Shown here: piece after piece, positions 48,401-58,473 of the stretch
Position numbering within the stretch: the first letter of the stretch is position 1
Layout of the letters: the number at the start of each line of letters is the position of its first letter
Origin: Struthio camelus
Taxonomy: Eukaryota; Chordata; Aves; Struthioniformes; Struthionidae
Length of the DNA stretch: 64,000 nucleotides
Direction of reading: 5' to 3'
NCBI RefSeq assembly: GCF_040807025.1
Contig: NC_090946.1
Span: forward strand, 5,374,001 to 5,438,000
Translations under genes and position numbers: made by a program
The notes under the pieces: generated by a model
Told to the model about the DNA's origin: nothing
The model's database searches: none
What the model saw: only the letters and a program-made list of their open reading frames with translations

Positions 48401-51400
48401 CACGGCCGCCACGGCTGCGCCGGCGGGCCGCGCCCACCAAGCGGCCGTTGTCTGCTCGGGTGAGTGTGCCGGGAAGGGCCCCGGGGCCCTGGGGCACCGC
48501 CCGCACCAAAGGGGCTGCCCCAAGCCGGGCTGTCTCCCGCTGCAGGCAGCCGGCGCCTACGGCTGGTGAGCGGCCCCGGCCGCTGCGCCGGCAGAGTGGA
48601 GCTCTACGTCCGGGGCGCCTGGAGCAGCGTCTGCCAGGACTCGTGGCACCTGTCCGACGCCGCCGTCGTCTGCCGCCACTTGGGCTGCGGCCAGGCCCTG
48701 GCAGCGCCCGCCTCGGCCCGCTACGGCCGCGGCTCGGGGCCGCTGTGGCTGGGCGCTGGTGGCTGCTCCGGGGCCGAGGCCACGCTCTGGCACTGCCCGG
48801 CCCCGGCCCCGGCCCCGGCCCCGGCCCCGGCCCCGGGGCAGCGCGGGTGCAAGCAGGGCGCCGGCGCAGCAGCCGTCTGCTCAGGTCAGCACCGCCCTCC
48901 ACCGGGGCCGGCGCCAGCGGCACTCTGGCAGCGGCCGTGGGGCCAGCCCTCCCCACTCGCCTCCCTGCCCACCTCCCAACACCCTGGGCACTGCCGGCGG
49001 GCAACGCGGCGCCTCGGCCCCGCCGACGTGGGCTCCTCTCGCTGCCTGGGGGAAGCGCTCGGGCTGGCGGGGCTGTGTGCCCGACGCCAGCTGAGCTGCC
49101 ACCTCCGTGCTTGCCCCTTGCAGAGCTCACAGCCCTGCGGCTGGTGGGCGGCAGCGGCTGCGCCGGGCGCCTGCAGGTCTTCTACAACGGGACGTGGGGC
49201 AGCGTGTGCGCCAACGGCACCAGCCGCGCCACAGCCGCCGTGGTGTGCCGGCAGCTGGGCTGCGGGGCCGGGGGCAGCCCGGCGGCCGTCCCCGCAACCC
49301 CCCAGGCCGGGGGCCCCGCCTGGCTGGCCTGGGTGCAGTGCGGCGAGGGGGCCGACTCCCTCTGGCGCTGCCCCTCCGCCCCCTGGCACCTGCACCACTG
49401 CCGCTCCCCCGGGGACACCCACATCACGTGCCACGGGCAGCCTCCAGCCAACAGCGCGACTCCCACGCCAGCCCCCACCACCGCCTGCCCCGCCGGCGCA
49501 GCCTGCACAGGTAGCTCTGCCCGCCCAGGCCAGCACCGTGGCCCCACGCACCCTCCCGCTCTGGCCGCTGCAGTCCAGGGCAAGGCCAGCACCTCTGGCA
49601 AGGACAGACCTGCTGCTGGCCTGCTGCCACCCCTCCGCCCAACACAGGGCTTGACCCCAGGCCAAAGGGTGCCCTCCTTGGCCTCCCTGTCCCGGCAGCC
49701 ACTCCCCTGCATCCCCCCCAGGCATCCACTCCTCCTCTGGACAATGCAGCATGCCAGAGGCTCCACGGCCTCCCTCCACCTCCACCGCCTTTCCATGTCC
49801 TCACAGGTGCCCCCAGGAACCCCCCAACACCTGCTGGGGCCATGCCGCTGACCACCGTCCTCTGCATCGTCCTGGGGACCCTTCTGTGCCTGGCCCTGGG
49901 GGCCCTTGCTGTGCAGGCATGGCGCTCCATGGCTCGGCGCACAGGTGAGTCCCACCGGGGGTCTCTGCGGCTGAAGCTACCAGGACGAGGGGTCCCGGCA
50001 GAGCCAGAGAGGCCTGGGGGCTGCTTATGTCTCCTGGCACTGCCCGGCCCAGCTGCACAGGCTGGGACAGGCACAGCAGAGCAGGCCAGAAGGCCAGTGC
50101 AGAGCTAGGGCAGGACCCGGCACAACATGGGCACCACGCAGGGGCACCACAGCCACTCCGACGACAGGGCAAAACCCCTATGGGGCTGGGCCACAGGGTT
50201 ATCATGGGGAGAGCTGGTGACCTCCAGCATCCCACGTGCTGCACCCACGGCCTCGGGTTATCACTGCCCTTCATTTCCAGGCCCCCGCAGAGCTGCAGAT
50301 ACACTCTCAGAGGCAGAGGCCGTCTATGAGGAGCTCGACTACACCCTGACACCCGAGTACCAGCAGGTCCCCAGTGGCTCAGGTGTGTGCACCCTGGGCC
50401 TGACAGCCAGTGGCGCGTTGAGGCCCCCACGCAACCAGCTCAGCAGCCCGGCAGGGAGCCTGCCCACGTGCTGGCCACAGGGAGGGAGCTGCAGCAAGGG
50501 GGCCTCCTGGCCAGCGGCAGTCCTCGCTCTGCCAAGAGGACATCCTGTCCCCGCTGCTGGCCAGGCCATGGGGCCACACACCCTGCCATAACACCCCTTC
50601 TCCAGCCTCACCATCGCAGGGCTCAGGGACCAAGCTGCCCTATTACACCCAGCACAGCATGGAGGACAGCAACCCCGGGACAGCAGCAGGTACAGGGCCG
50701 GGGTGCAGGACCAGGCTGCCACGCACCCACAGGGGCAGCCCTCACACCGCAGCTGGTACCGGCACACACCTCATGCAGTGGGCAGGGCAGCACCTCCCCT
50801 TGGTCCTTTGCTGGGCCGCCTCTTGGAGTTGGGGACCGAGTGTCAGGGATGGTGGCTCCAGCCGAGAGCTGGCGGCCTCACAGAGCAGGCCCCAACGTGG
50901 GCATCCCCGGCACCGTGGCCGGTGGGGGCTGGCGTCACTGGAGCCCGGGCTTGGCCTCGCTTTCACTCTCTGCTGTCTGATGCAGACGTCCCTGGCCTGA
51001 CCAGGCACGAACCCCCGGATGGGTACGATGATGCCTCCACCGTGCTGGAGCCAGGAGAGGCCGCTGCTCCGGGGTCAAGTGACGGAGGTGTGTGCGAGGC
51101 TGCGGCACTGGGAGGTAAGAGGTATCGGAGATGGCATGGGGAGCGCTGCCGTGACAGAGGCCGTACTGTCCCGCCAGCAGAGCTGGTTCCCCTGCACTTT
51201 GTCGGGGAGATGGGCAGCACATGGGTACGGAGGAAGCCCTGGCCGGGGCCTGGCATCCGGGGCACGAAGCAGCACCTGCCAGGCACTGGCCTTGCTGTCC
51301 ACAGCGGGGAGACAGCCCTCCCTCAGCCCCCTAGAGCCGCCCGCAACCGCCACAGACGCCCTGGCCTCAACACACAGTGACACGGGCTACGACGACGTTG

Positions 51401-51429
51401 GCATTGGTAGTCTCAGGACGTCTCTCTGA
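45445..51429 (+). CDS. Seven-SRCR scavenger receptor, WC1/CD163L1/SCART type (unit 2, intact)
   Basis: Spliced CDS: 45445-45511, 45829-46149, 46322-46636, 46779-47087, 47337-47651, 48142-48459, 48546-48884, 49124-49510, 49807-49944, 50281-50382, 50606-50689, 50986-51114, 51305-51429; 2,949 nt, 982 residues, no internal stop. A type I membrane receptor: signal peptide (1-23), seven SRCR domains (about 23-129, 130-234, 235-337, 338-442, 443-548, 549-661, 662-765), a Thr/Pro/Ala stalk with two Cys (to about 800), a TM segment (about 804-828) and a tail of about 150 residues. One exon per SRCR and phase 1-1 throughout are typical of group B SRCR receptors. The tail motif AVYEELDY closely resembles WC1 and related gamma-delta T-cell co-receptors. 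The exon-6 acceptor (GGACCAG at 48,141) is weak but is the one that keeps frame. The exact orthologue is not determined. Confidence 0.85.
45829..49510 (+). CDS. Ectodomain exons of unit 2: cysteine pattern 8-6-8-8-6-8-8
   Basis: Cysteine counts by domain: SRCR1 8, SRCR2 6, SRCR3 8, SRCR4 8, SRCR5 6, SRCR6 8, SRCR7 8. In group B domains the disulfides are C1-C4, C2-C7, C3-C8 and C5-C6. SRCR2 (TVADDDW and YNGPHDW) and SRCR5 (PVLAERW and PAGRAHQ) have each lost exactly C2 and C7, the two partners of one bond. SRCR6 has a (Pro-Ala)6 run in the C6-C7 loop. The acidic residues that bind Ca2+/ligand in many SRCRs (DDDWD) are clear in SRCR2 but replaced elsewhere. Confidence 0.8.
48800..48838 (+). 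repeat. In-frame CCCCGG hexanucleotide microsatellite
   Basis: Six copies of the hexamer follow the Cys codon TGC at the C6 position of SRCR6, coding for alternating Pro-Ala. The equivalent site in unit 3 (58,811-58,843) has five copies, so the tract changes length by whole codon pairs. This is the same hexanucleotide family (GGCCCC) known for instability elsewhere. Confidence 0.85.
49807..51429 (+). CDS. TM and cytoplasmic exons of unit 2
   Basis: TM core PLTTVLCIVLGTLLCLALGA followed by LAVQAW and the basic stop-transfer MARRT. Four tail exons (34, 28, 43 and 41 residues) carry the tyrosines AVYEELDYTL, PEYQQV, LPYYTQ, GYDDAST and TGYDDVGIG. YEEL and YDDV are candidate SH2-docking or endocytic motifs; phosphorylation of the WC1 YEEL is established in cattle. 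Alternative donors exist in exon 12: ACGGAG|GTGTGT at 51,086 or the stronger GGGAG|GTAAGA at 51,114, both phase 1; the second is used here. Confidence 0.8.
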
Positions 51430-51663
51430 GGACAGCAAGGCTGCCCCACAGCAGTCCCTGAGGACACGTGCGACACAGTAGGGCTCTGCCCCTGCGGAGC
51501 CACAGCCTGGCCATGGTGGGGATCACCCGCTCAATGTACAGCCCGCTGGGGTCTGCCGAGGACTGCGGGCACAGTGGGGAACTGCCTCCAGCTGCCCTCC
51601 CACGCAGCCCTTCAGCACTACCTGAGTTTCTGTACACTTCCCCTGGGACTGTCTCGCTTTGCG

Positions 51664-51669
51664 ATTAAA
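51664..51669 (+). terminator. Poly(A) signal ATTAAA, SRCR unit 2
   Basis: ATTAAA 235 bases after the stop at 51,429; conserved at 41,933 (unit 1) and 61,672 (unit 3). Confidence 0.6.
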
Positions 51670-51993
51670 AGCCCACAAGTGCTTGGAGGCTCGGCTCCAG
51701 GGCCAGTGCTCTTCTGCGAGAGCCCTCAGTCAATTGCTGCTCTGCGCCTGGTCCCTGGTGTCTGTACGCAGTGGGAAAGTGCCCCCGCTTGGGCACAGCG
51801 GCTGTTGGTTGTGCTGCATCTGGGAAAAGTGTGCCCGCGTGGGAGGTGAGCTTCCCCTGGGAGAGAGAAGGATGCCCAGCAGCTGTGAAGCGACTGTGGG
51901 CAGGCGCTTGCCACCCTCGCCCCTGCCCTGGCAGAGGGCTCTGCCATGTGGGATGGAGGGAAAGTGCTGGGGTGGCGCCAGGTGCTGGCCACT
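51670..51993. repeat. 3' flank segment shared with NLRP intron 1 (truncated copy)
   Basis: Same as 41,945-42,262, offset by 9,731 bases, nearly identical, and broken by the CR1 at the same base. Confidence 0.85.
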
Positions 51994-53793
51994 GCATCAC
52001 AGAATCCCAGAACAGATGAGGTTGGCAATGACCTCTGGTGATCATCGAGTCCAACTCCCCCTGCTCAAGCAGCGCCACCTCCAGCCCATTGCCCACGACC
52101 CTCTCCACACACCGCTGCAATATCTCCAAGCAGGGACACACACTCACACAACCTTTCCGGGAAAACTGCTCCAGGGCTCCCGCACCCCCACAGGAAACAA
52201 GTTTCTCCCCCTCTCCAGACAGAACTTCCTCCCTTTCAGTTTGTGCCCATTGCCTCGCCTCCTCTCAGTGGGCCCCTCTGACAAGAGTCTGGCCCCATCC
52301 TCTTCACACCTTCCCTTCCGATATTCATACCCACCTATAAGATCCCCCCTCACTCTTCTCTTCTCCACACTGTACAGCCCCACCTCTCTCAGCCTTTCCT
52401 CCTATGACAGATGCTCCCGTCCCTTCAGCATCTTGCTAGCCCTTCCTTGGACTCGCTCCAGCAGCTCCACGTCTCTCTTGTATTGGGCAGCCCAGAACTG
52501 CACACAGCAGCCCACACGGGGCCTCCCCAGGCAAGAGCTGAGGGCAAGGATCACCTCCCTCGACCTCCTGCCAACACTGCCTAATGCAGCCCCGCACACT
52601 GTTGGCCTTCTTGGCCATCGGGCCACAGTGCTGGCTCACGGTCAGCTCGTTCTCCACCAGGCCTCCCTGCTCCTTCTCTGCACACCTGCTTCCCACCACC
52701 TCAGCCCCCAGCCTCTACCGGTGCCGGGGCTTATTTCTCCCGGCTGCAGGCCTCTGCACTTCCCTTCACTCAACTTCAAGACGCTCCCCTCTGCCCATCG
52801 CTCCACCCTGGCCAGCTCCCGCAGAATGGCACCTCTGCCCTCTGACCTAGCAGCCACTCCTCCCACCTTTGGCTCATCAACAAACTTGCTGCCAGCGCCC
52901 TCTCTCCCTTCCTCCAAGTCACTGAGCAATAACTTGAACTATACTGCACCCACTCTTCACCCCTGGGGCACACCACGAGGGGATACACGCCGATCCACCT
53001 CAACTCTGTCCCGCTCTGCACAACCCTCTGAGCTCTGCCATACAGCCAGCTTTCAAGACACCACCCTCTCTGCTCCTCTCACCCACACTTCCTCAGCTTC
53101 CCTATGAGGATGTGAGGCGAGACAGGGTCCAAAGCCTTTCGCTAGTCAAGGGACACAGCATCCACTGCTCTCACCTCATCTACCCAGCCTGGCGTCTCAT
53201 CACAGAACGCTCTCCGGTTGCTTAAGCAGGATTTCTCCCCCATTCACTCCATGCTCACTGCTCTGGATCACTTCCTTAGCTGCCAAATGCTTGGAAATGG
53301 TGTCCAGGATGAGCTGCTCCATCACCTTTCCAGGCCTCGAGGTGAGGTTGCCCGACCTGCAGTTCCCTGCACCCCGCTTCTTGCCCGGTGGGAAGACTCA
53401 CTCCAGTCCGACATTTGCTTTCTTCCAGGCCTCAGGCACCTTCCGTGATCGCTAAGCCCATCCTCCTCCAGCAGCCAAGTCTGCCTTTCACCAGGCTTTC
53501 TCCCTGCTCTCCAGTGCCCGGGAGTCCCCAGGTAAAGACCACTCTTGCCAGTAAAGACTGCACCAAAGGCCGCACTCAGCATCTCTGCCTTTTCTGTCTC
53601 CTCTGGCACCACCACCCTTGCCCCGTTCACCAGCAGGCCCACCGTTTCCCTACTCCTCCTTTTGTCACCCAGCTATTTTAAGAAGCCCTCCGTGTTGTCC
53701 TTCACATCCGTCGCCACATTCAACTCCCAGCGGGCCTTGGCCTTCCAAGACCCACCCCTGCCTCCTTGCACAACCTCCCTTTCTTCCTCCCAG
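51993..53793 (-). repeat. CR1 LINE, antisense, long copy (unit 3)
   Basis: The same insertion as at 42,262-44,045: identical junctions on both sides, few differences (for example a few bases at 52,577 and a replaced stretch near 52,718-52,740). A shared insertion copied by the tandem duplication, not a second insertion. Confidence 0.92.
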
Positions 53794-54024
53794 GTTGCCT
53801 CAAGCTGCCTCCACACCAGCCCTTCTTCACGTTTGGCGAGTTCTCCCAAGCAAAGCCAAGCTGGGAAACTGACGTCGTGTGGCATTGCAGTGCTGGAAGA
53901 GTGGTTCCAGTGATGAGCAGCTCCTACCACATCTGGCTTCATTTGCAACTGGCTTTGCTTCTTGTTGGCTTACAGTACAAACAGCAGTACAGAGCACACG
54001 TGGTGAGGGAGCTCCTTCGGCCTC
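53793..54024 (+). pseudogene. Fragment of NLRP gene (intron 1 end and NACHT exon start), second copy
   Basis: Nearly identical to 44,045-44,276 and homologous to 32,080-32,295. Here the codon equivalent to NLRP Tyr is retained (QQYRAHV) where unit 2 has Cys. Truncated at the same point. Confidence 0.85.
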
Positions 54025-55104
54025 TCTCCATCTTCATGCACTACTGAACCCTCCTCTCCTGCCTCAGCCCTTTCCCAAAGTGCAGCGGCCCAGGAGCGGC
54101 CGTGTTGGCAAAGCTCATCCTCACTTCCTCCTCCTCTACAGGCCCTTTTCTGCTGGAGCTCAGTCCACCTTAGCCACACCACCCTCTGGAGAGGCTATCC
54201 CCAGACCCCCTTCACCCGCACGGTCAAGGGCACTGCCACCACTCTCCCATGACCCTCACCTTTGTCCCCAGAGCTCCCGGCTTGCTCTCGATTTGCTCCA
54301 CCTCTCCCTGGCAGCCTCACCCCAAAGAGGTACCCATACGCAAAAGCAGAACATTATCTCTGTCAGAAATGCAGCTGGCTGAGCAGAAGCAACTGGCAAG
54401 ATGCTGCCTGATGACAGGATCCCACAGACACGTGTGCTGGGGCAGGAGCGCAGCGGCTCCACCTCACGCTGCCCCACATCGGTAAGTGGGCTGCCACAGC
54501 CACTTCCAGGCGGGGGCTGGTGTGCAGTGGGGTGGGAGCCACCTCCTTCCTGGCTCCGTGCTGCGTGGGGCGAGCACGGCTCCTGCGGGGGCTCGTGGGT
54601 TGCAGGCCACACACCTGCAAGCAGCACAGGCGGTTTCTAGCCTAGAGGCAGCCCCAGGGCCTGTCCTGTGTGGAGGGCCACAGAGCCAAGGTCCCTCAGG
54701 ATTTCCCCCTCACCGGTGCCAGAGGACAGACCCACAGCACAAAGGAGCCTGCAGCACATGCTGTCCCCCAGCAGAGCAGGGTCCCTGTCGATGCAGGGCT
54801 CTTGTCAGAATCCCCAGAACAGCAGGGCCAGACCCAGCCCCATGCGGGCACAGCCGTGGAAGGGCCCGCACACCCTGCACCCGCTGCAGGCACCAAGGTG
54901 AGGAGCCCTGCTCAGCCCATCCGGATCCCCACAAGGATGGCTGGGCAAGCGCCCACCCACTGGTGAGGCGTGCGTGATGCCAGAAGTGGTGCCGAACCGC
55001 ATATATGGGCATGTATGGGGATGGGGAAGGTTATTGGAGGCTGGGGCTCCGTCAGATGGGAGATAACCCTCCTGATAACGCCTCAAAAGGTGCCTGCTGC
55101 GTTG

Positions 55105-55147
55105 ATTGGCTCCCCTGGCAGCGGGGCCTGTACCTCTGCCTATATAT
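55105..55147 (+). promoter_or_regulatory. TATA/CCAAT promoter, SRCR unit 3
   Basis: TATATAT at 55,141-55,147 and an inverted CCAAT box at 55,105-55,109, with the same spacing to the ATG (55,233) as in unit 2; the paired GATA sites just upstream are conserved too. The promoter looks undamaged although the gene body is not. Confidence 0.55.
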
Positions 55148-56343
55148 TGCCCTCCCCGCTGCAGGGGGCTCGTGGTGGCCCGGGAGGCAAGCAGGAGCTG
55201 GGGGCTGCTCTGCGGGGCAGGAGGCGAGCGGGATGGCCACCACCAGCCAGCTGCCCACCAGGGCACTGGGGCTGCTCCTGTGCATGCAGCTGTGCAGGGG
55301 TGAGTGCCTGCGTGTTCTCTGGGGCTGGGGTCGCCTGCCCTCATGCCCAGAGTGGGAGGTAGCCCTGGGGCTCAGGTGGCTACCATGGGCTGAGTTGGGT
55401 CACCACAGGGATGTGCGTGCCTGGCTCAAGCGGGCTTGCTCGTGAGACTGGTGGAGTCATCTCACTAGGGCAGCCTTTGAGGGCTCCCAGAGCCTGGGCT
55501 GTGCTGGGGATGGGTCTTCTACTGATGCAGCTGAATGCTGGGCCCATGTGGCGGGATACATTCCCTGCCCTGTCCCCCTTGCATTGGGTGCCAGGTGTTG
55601 AAGGGCTGGGTATGGCCCTGCCTTTCTTCAAAGTGGGTGTCCTGCAGTGCCCAGGGCTTTTCCACCCACACGGCTATCCCTCGTGCCAAGGGTCGGGCTT
55701 GGAGCAGACAGTGGAGACTGGGAGAGCAAGGGACAGCCATGGGATGCAGCCACCTGGGACAGGTGGACAGGGCAGGTTGTGATGGGCCCACGGGGTGCAA
55801 CAATGGAGCTCAGTGCCCTCCTTTCTGGTCCCGCATGGGCACCCACAGGCACCGAGGAGCTGCGGCTGGTGGACGGAGGCAGCCGCTGCGAGGGCCGCGT
55901 GGAGGTGAAGCACGAGGGCCAGTGGGGCGCTGTGTGCAGCTATGACTTCACCTGGGTTGTCCGCGAAGCCTCCGTGGTCTGCAGGCAGCTGGGATGTGGC
56001 ACTGTGGCAAGGACCTCCCCGTACACGCCGTTTGGGGCCGGGACCGGACGGATTTGGCTACAACCCATCTTCTGCAGTGGTACCGAGACAGCACTCCACA
56101 ACTGCCGACACTATGGCTGGGGCCAGCATTACTGTGACCATGACAGGGACGTCGGAGTGACGTGCTCAGGTGTGGGATTGGGTGACCATGTTGGGGCACA
56201 GCCCCTTGGCTGTGCCGGGCCAGGAGAGGGCATGGTTCTGCCAAGGGCCTCCCCTCTGGGGCCTCCCCAGGCAGAGATGGGGTGAGGGAGTGGGACCGGG
56301 GCGCAGCACCCTCATGGCCTGCCTGCCCACATCTCTGATGCAG

Positions 56344-56651
56344 ATGCCGTGGAGCTGAGGCTGGAGGTGGTCCCTGCGAGGGCAGGCTGGAGGTGAAGCT
56401 GCGGGGCCAGTGGGGAACAGTGGCGGATGATGACTGGGACATGGAGGACGCTGAGGTGGTGTGTCAGCAGCTGGGCTGTGGCTCAGCCCAAAGTGCCCCC
56501 GGCGTGACCCGCTTTGGGGAAGGGTCTGGACCAATTCATCTTGTACGGCCTGATTGTCGTGGTGACGAGTCTGCCCTTTGGGACTGCACAATCCCGGGAT
56601 GGGGGCCGTACAATGGCCGCCATGGCTGGGATGTTGGTGTGGTCTGTCAAG
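56344..56651 (+). pseudogene. SRCR2 exon of unit 3 with 7-bp deletion
   Basis: Unit 2 reads ctgaggctggtgaacggagg; unit 3 reads ctgaggctggaggtgg, with seven bases missing at the start of the domain. The normal frame then stops within about 12 codons. From 56,393 on, the rest of the domain remains open in the other frame, so the loss looks recent. Confidence 0.85.
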
Positions 56652-58156
56652 GTAAGACCTCTGCGGAGGCTCCGTACAGCCTTGCACCTGGGTCCAGTGG
56701 TGGCAGCAGTAAGGCTCTTGGGCAGCCCCGTCACAACCCTCCCAGTGGATCTAGAGGGACCCCCAAGAGACCCCAGGCTCTCTGCCCCAACAGGATTTGT
56801 GCGGCTGGTCGGCGGGGACGGCGCCTGCTCGGGCCGCGTGGAGGTGAGGCAGGGCCGTGCCTGGGCCACCCTCTGCGAGGGCCGTGTGGACCTCAACACC
56901 GCCCACGTCATCTGCAAGGAGCTGGGATGCGGAGCAGCTCTGGCCGTCACCGGGGCGGCGCGCTTTGGGGCAGGAGCCGGGCCCATCTGGGACGGGGGCT
57001 TCGAGTGTGCAGGCAACGAATCCCTCCTGTCCACCTGCGCCCGACGACTGCCCCACGGCCAGCGCTGCAACCACACCAGCAACGCCGGCGTCGTCTGCTC
57101 CCGTAAGAGCACGCAGTGAGGGGCAGAGGCTGCAGATGGGGGCTGCGGGGAGATGGGAAGTGGGCACAGGGTGGTCCTGGGCAGGGATGGGCGGAGAGGC
57201 TGCGGGCTGCCTTGTGGCAGCCCCCAGGGTGCCGGCAGGCAGAGGGGTTGGGGCAGGCAGAGGGCTGCCGTGCCTGCATGCCCCCACCGTCCTATGGGGA
57301 CAGCGCTCGGCACCGGGGCCCGTCGCCTCCAGCGCCCTTTCTCCATCGCAGCCTACACGGGCTTCAGGCTGGCCAACGGCAGCACGGCGTGCGCAGGGCG
57401 AGTGGAGGTGGAGGCGCGGGGCACCTGGGGTGCCCTCTGCGACGCCGGCTGGGACGAGCCCGACGCCCACGTGCTCTGCCACCACCTCGGCTGTGGCTTT
57501 GCCACCTCTGTGCCCCGCGGAGGGTCTTTTGGGGCAGGCACCGGCCCCGTGTGGCGCGACACCTTTCACTGCAGCGGCAGCGAGTCCCACCTGGCAGAGT
57601 GCCCTGCCACGGCGCTGGGCATCCCCGCCTGCTCGCCAGGCCACACTGCCACCGTCCAGTGCTCAGGTGCGTGTGGGGCGGGCAGCAGCGGCCACGAGGG
57701 CCTCCTGGCGGGCAGGGCACCGGGCACCCCAACACTGCGGGGTCCCACTCCCTGGGTTGCCACTGCCACCAGGAGCTGTGGGGCGCAGGGCGCGTCTCGG
57801 GCAGCACGGCCATTTCAGGCCAAGGGGAGGGCTGAGGCAGGTGCAGAGCAGGAGGGAGCCCGCCTAGAGGAGGGCAGTGGCGCCGGGCTGTCCCCCTCCG
57901 TGCCGGGGGCTCCGCGGCCCCCCCGGTGCTGCCATCTGCCCCGGTGCTGCTGCAGCCACGCCAGGGAGGGATGTGGCGGGCGCTCTCTGCTCTGCCCCAC
58001 CGCCCCGGCCCCGCTGGCAGCCCTCGGAGGGCTCGCCGGCCATCGACGCCGCCTCTGGGCTGGCGGGGCCGGGGGCGGGCGGGGCCCTGCGGGCAGGCCC
58101 AGCCCCCAGCGCTCCCCGCAGCCCCCTCAGGACATGTGCCCTCTCGGAGGGACCAG

Positions 58157-58473
58157 GTGGCGCTGAACCCCTGCGGCTGGTGGACGGGGAGAGCCGCTGC
58201 GACGGGCGCCTGGAGATGGCCCTGGGCGACGCCTGGGGCCCGGTGCTGGCCGAGCGGTGGGACGCGAGCGGCGCCACCGTGGTGTGCCGGCAGCTGCGGT
58301 GCGGCGCGGCGGAGCAGGCCTACGCCGCCCCGCTGCTGGGACCAGCGTCGAGCCGCGTGGGGCTGAGCGGGCTCCGGTGCGCAGGCACGGAGGCTCGCCT
58401 GGCCCACTGCAACGCCACGGCCGCCACGGCTGCACCGGCGGGCCACGCCCACCAAGCGGCCGTGTCTGCTCGG
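58157..58473 (+). pseudogene. SRCR5 exon of unit 3 with 1-bp deletion
   Basis: Unit 2 has gcggccgttgtctgctcg; unit 3 has gcggccgtgtctgctcg. One T of a TT pair is missing. The last Cys (VVCS) becomes VSAR and the exon would end in phase 0, so the next exon would be read out of frame to a stop within eight codons. Confidence 0.85.

Noticed and set aside
47349-49130. Long minus-strand ORF (593 codons) over the SRCR exons, with a twin in unit 3
   Set aside because: It lies antisense to well-framed SRCR exons in very GC-rich DNA, where stop codons are rare; its product is low-complexity Ala/Gly/Arg/Pro with no domain.
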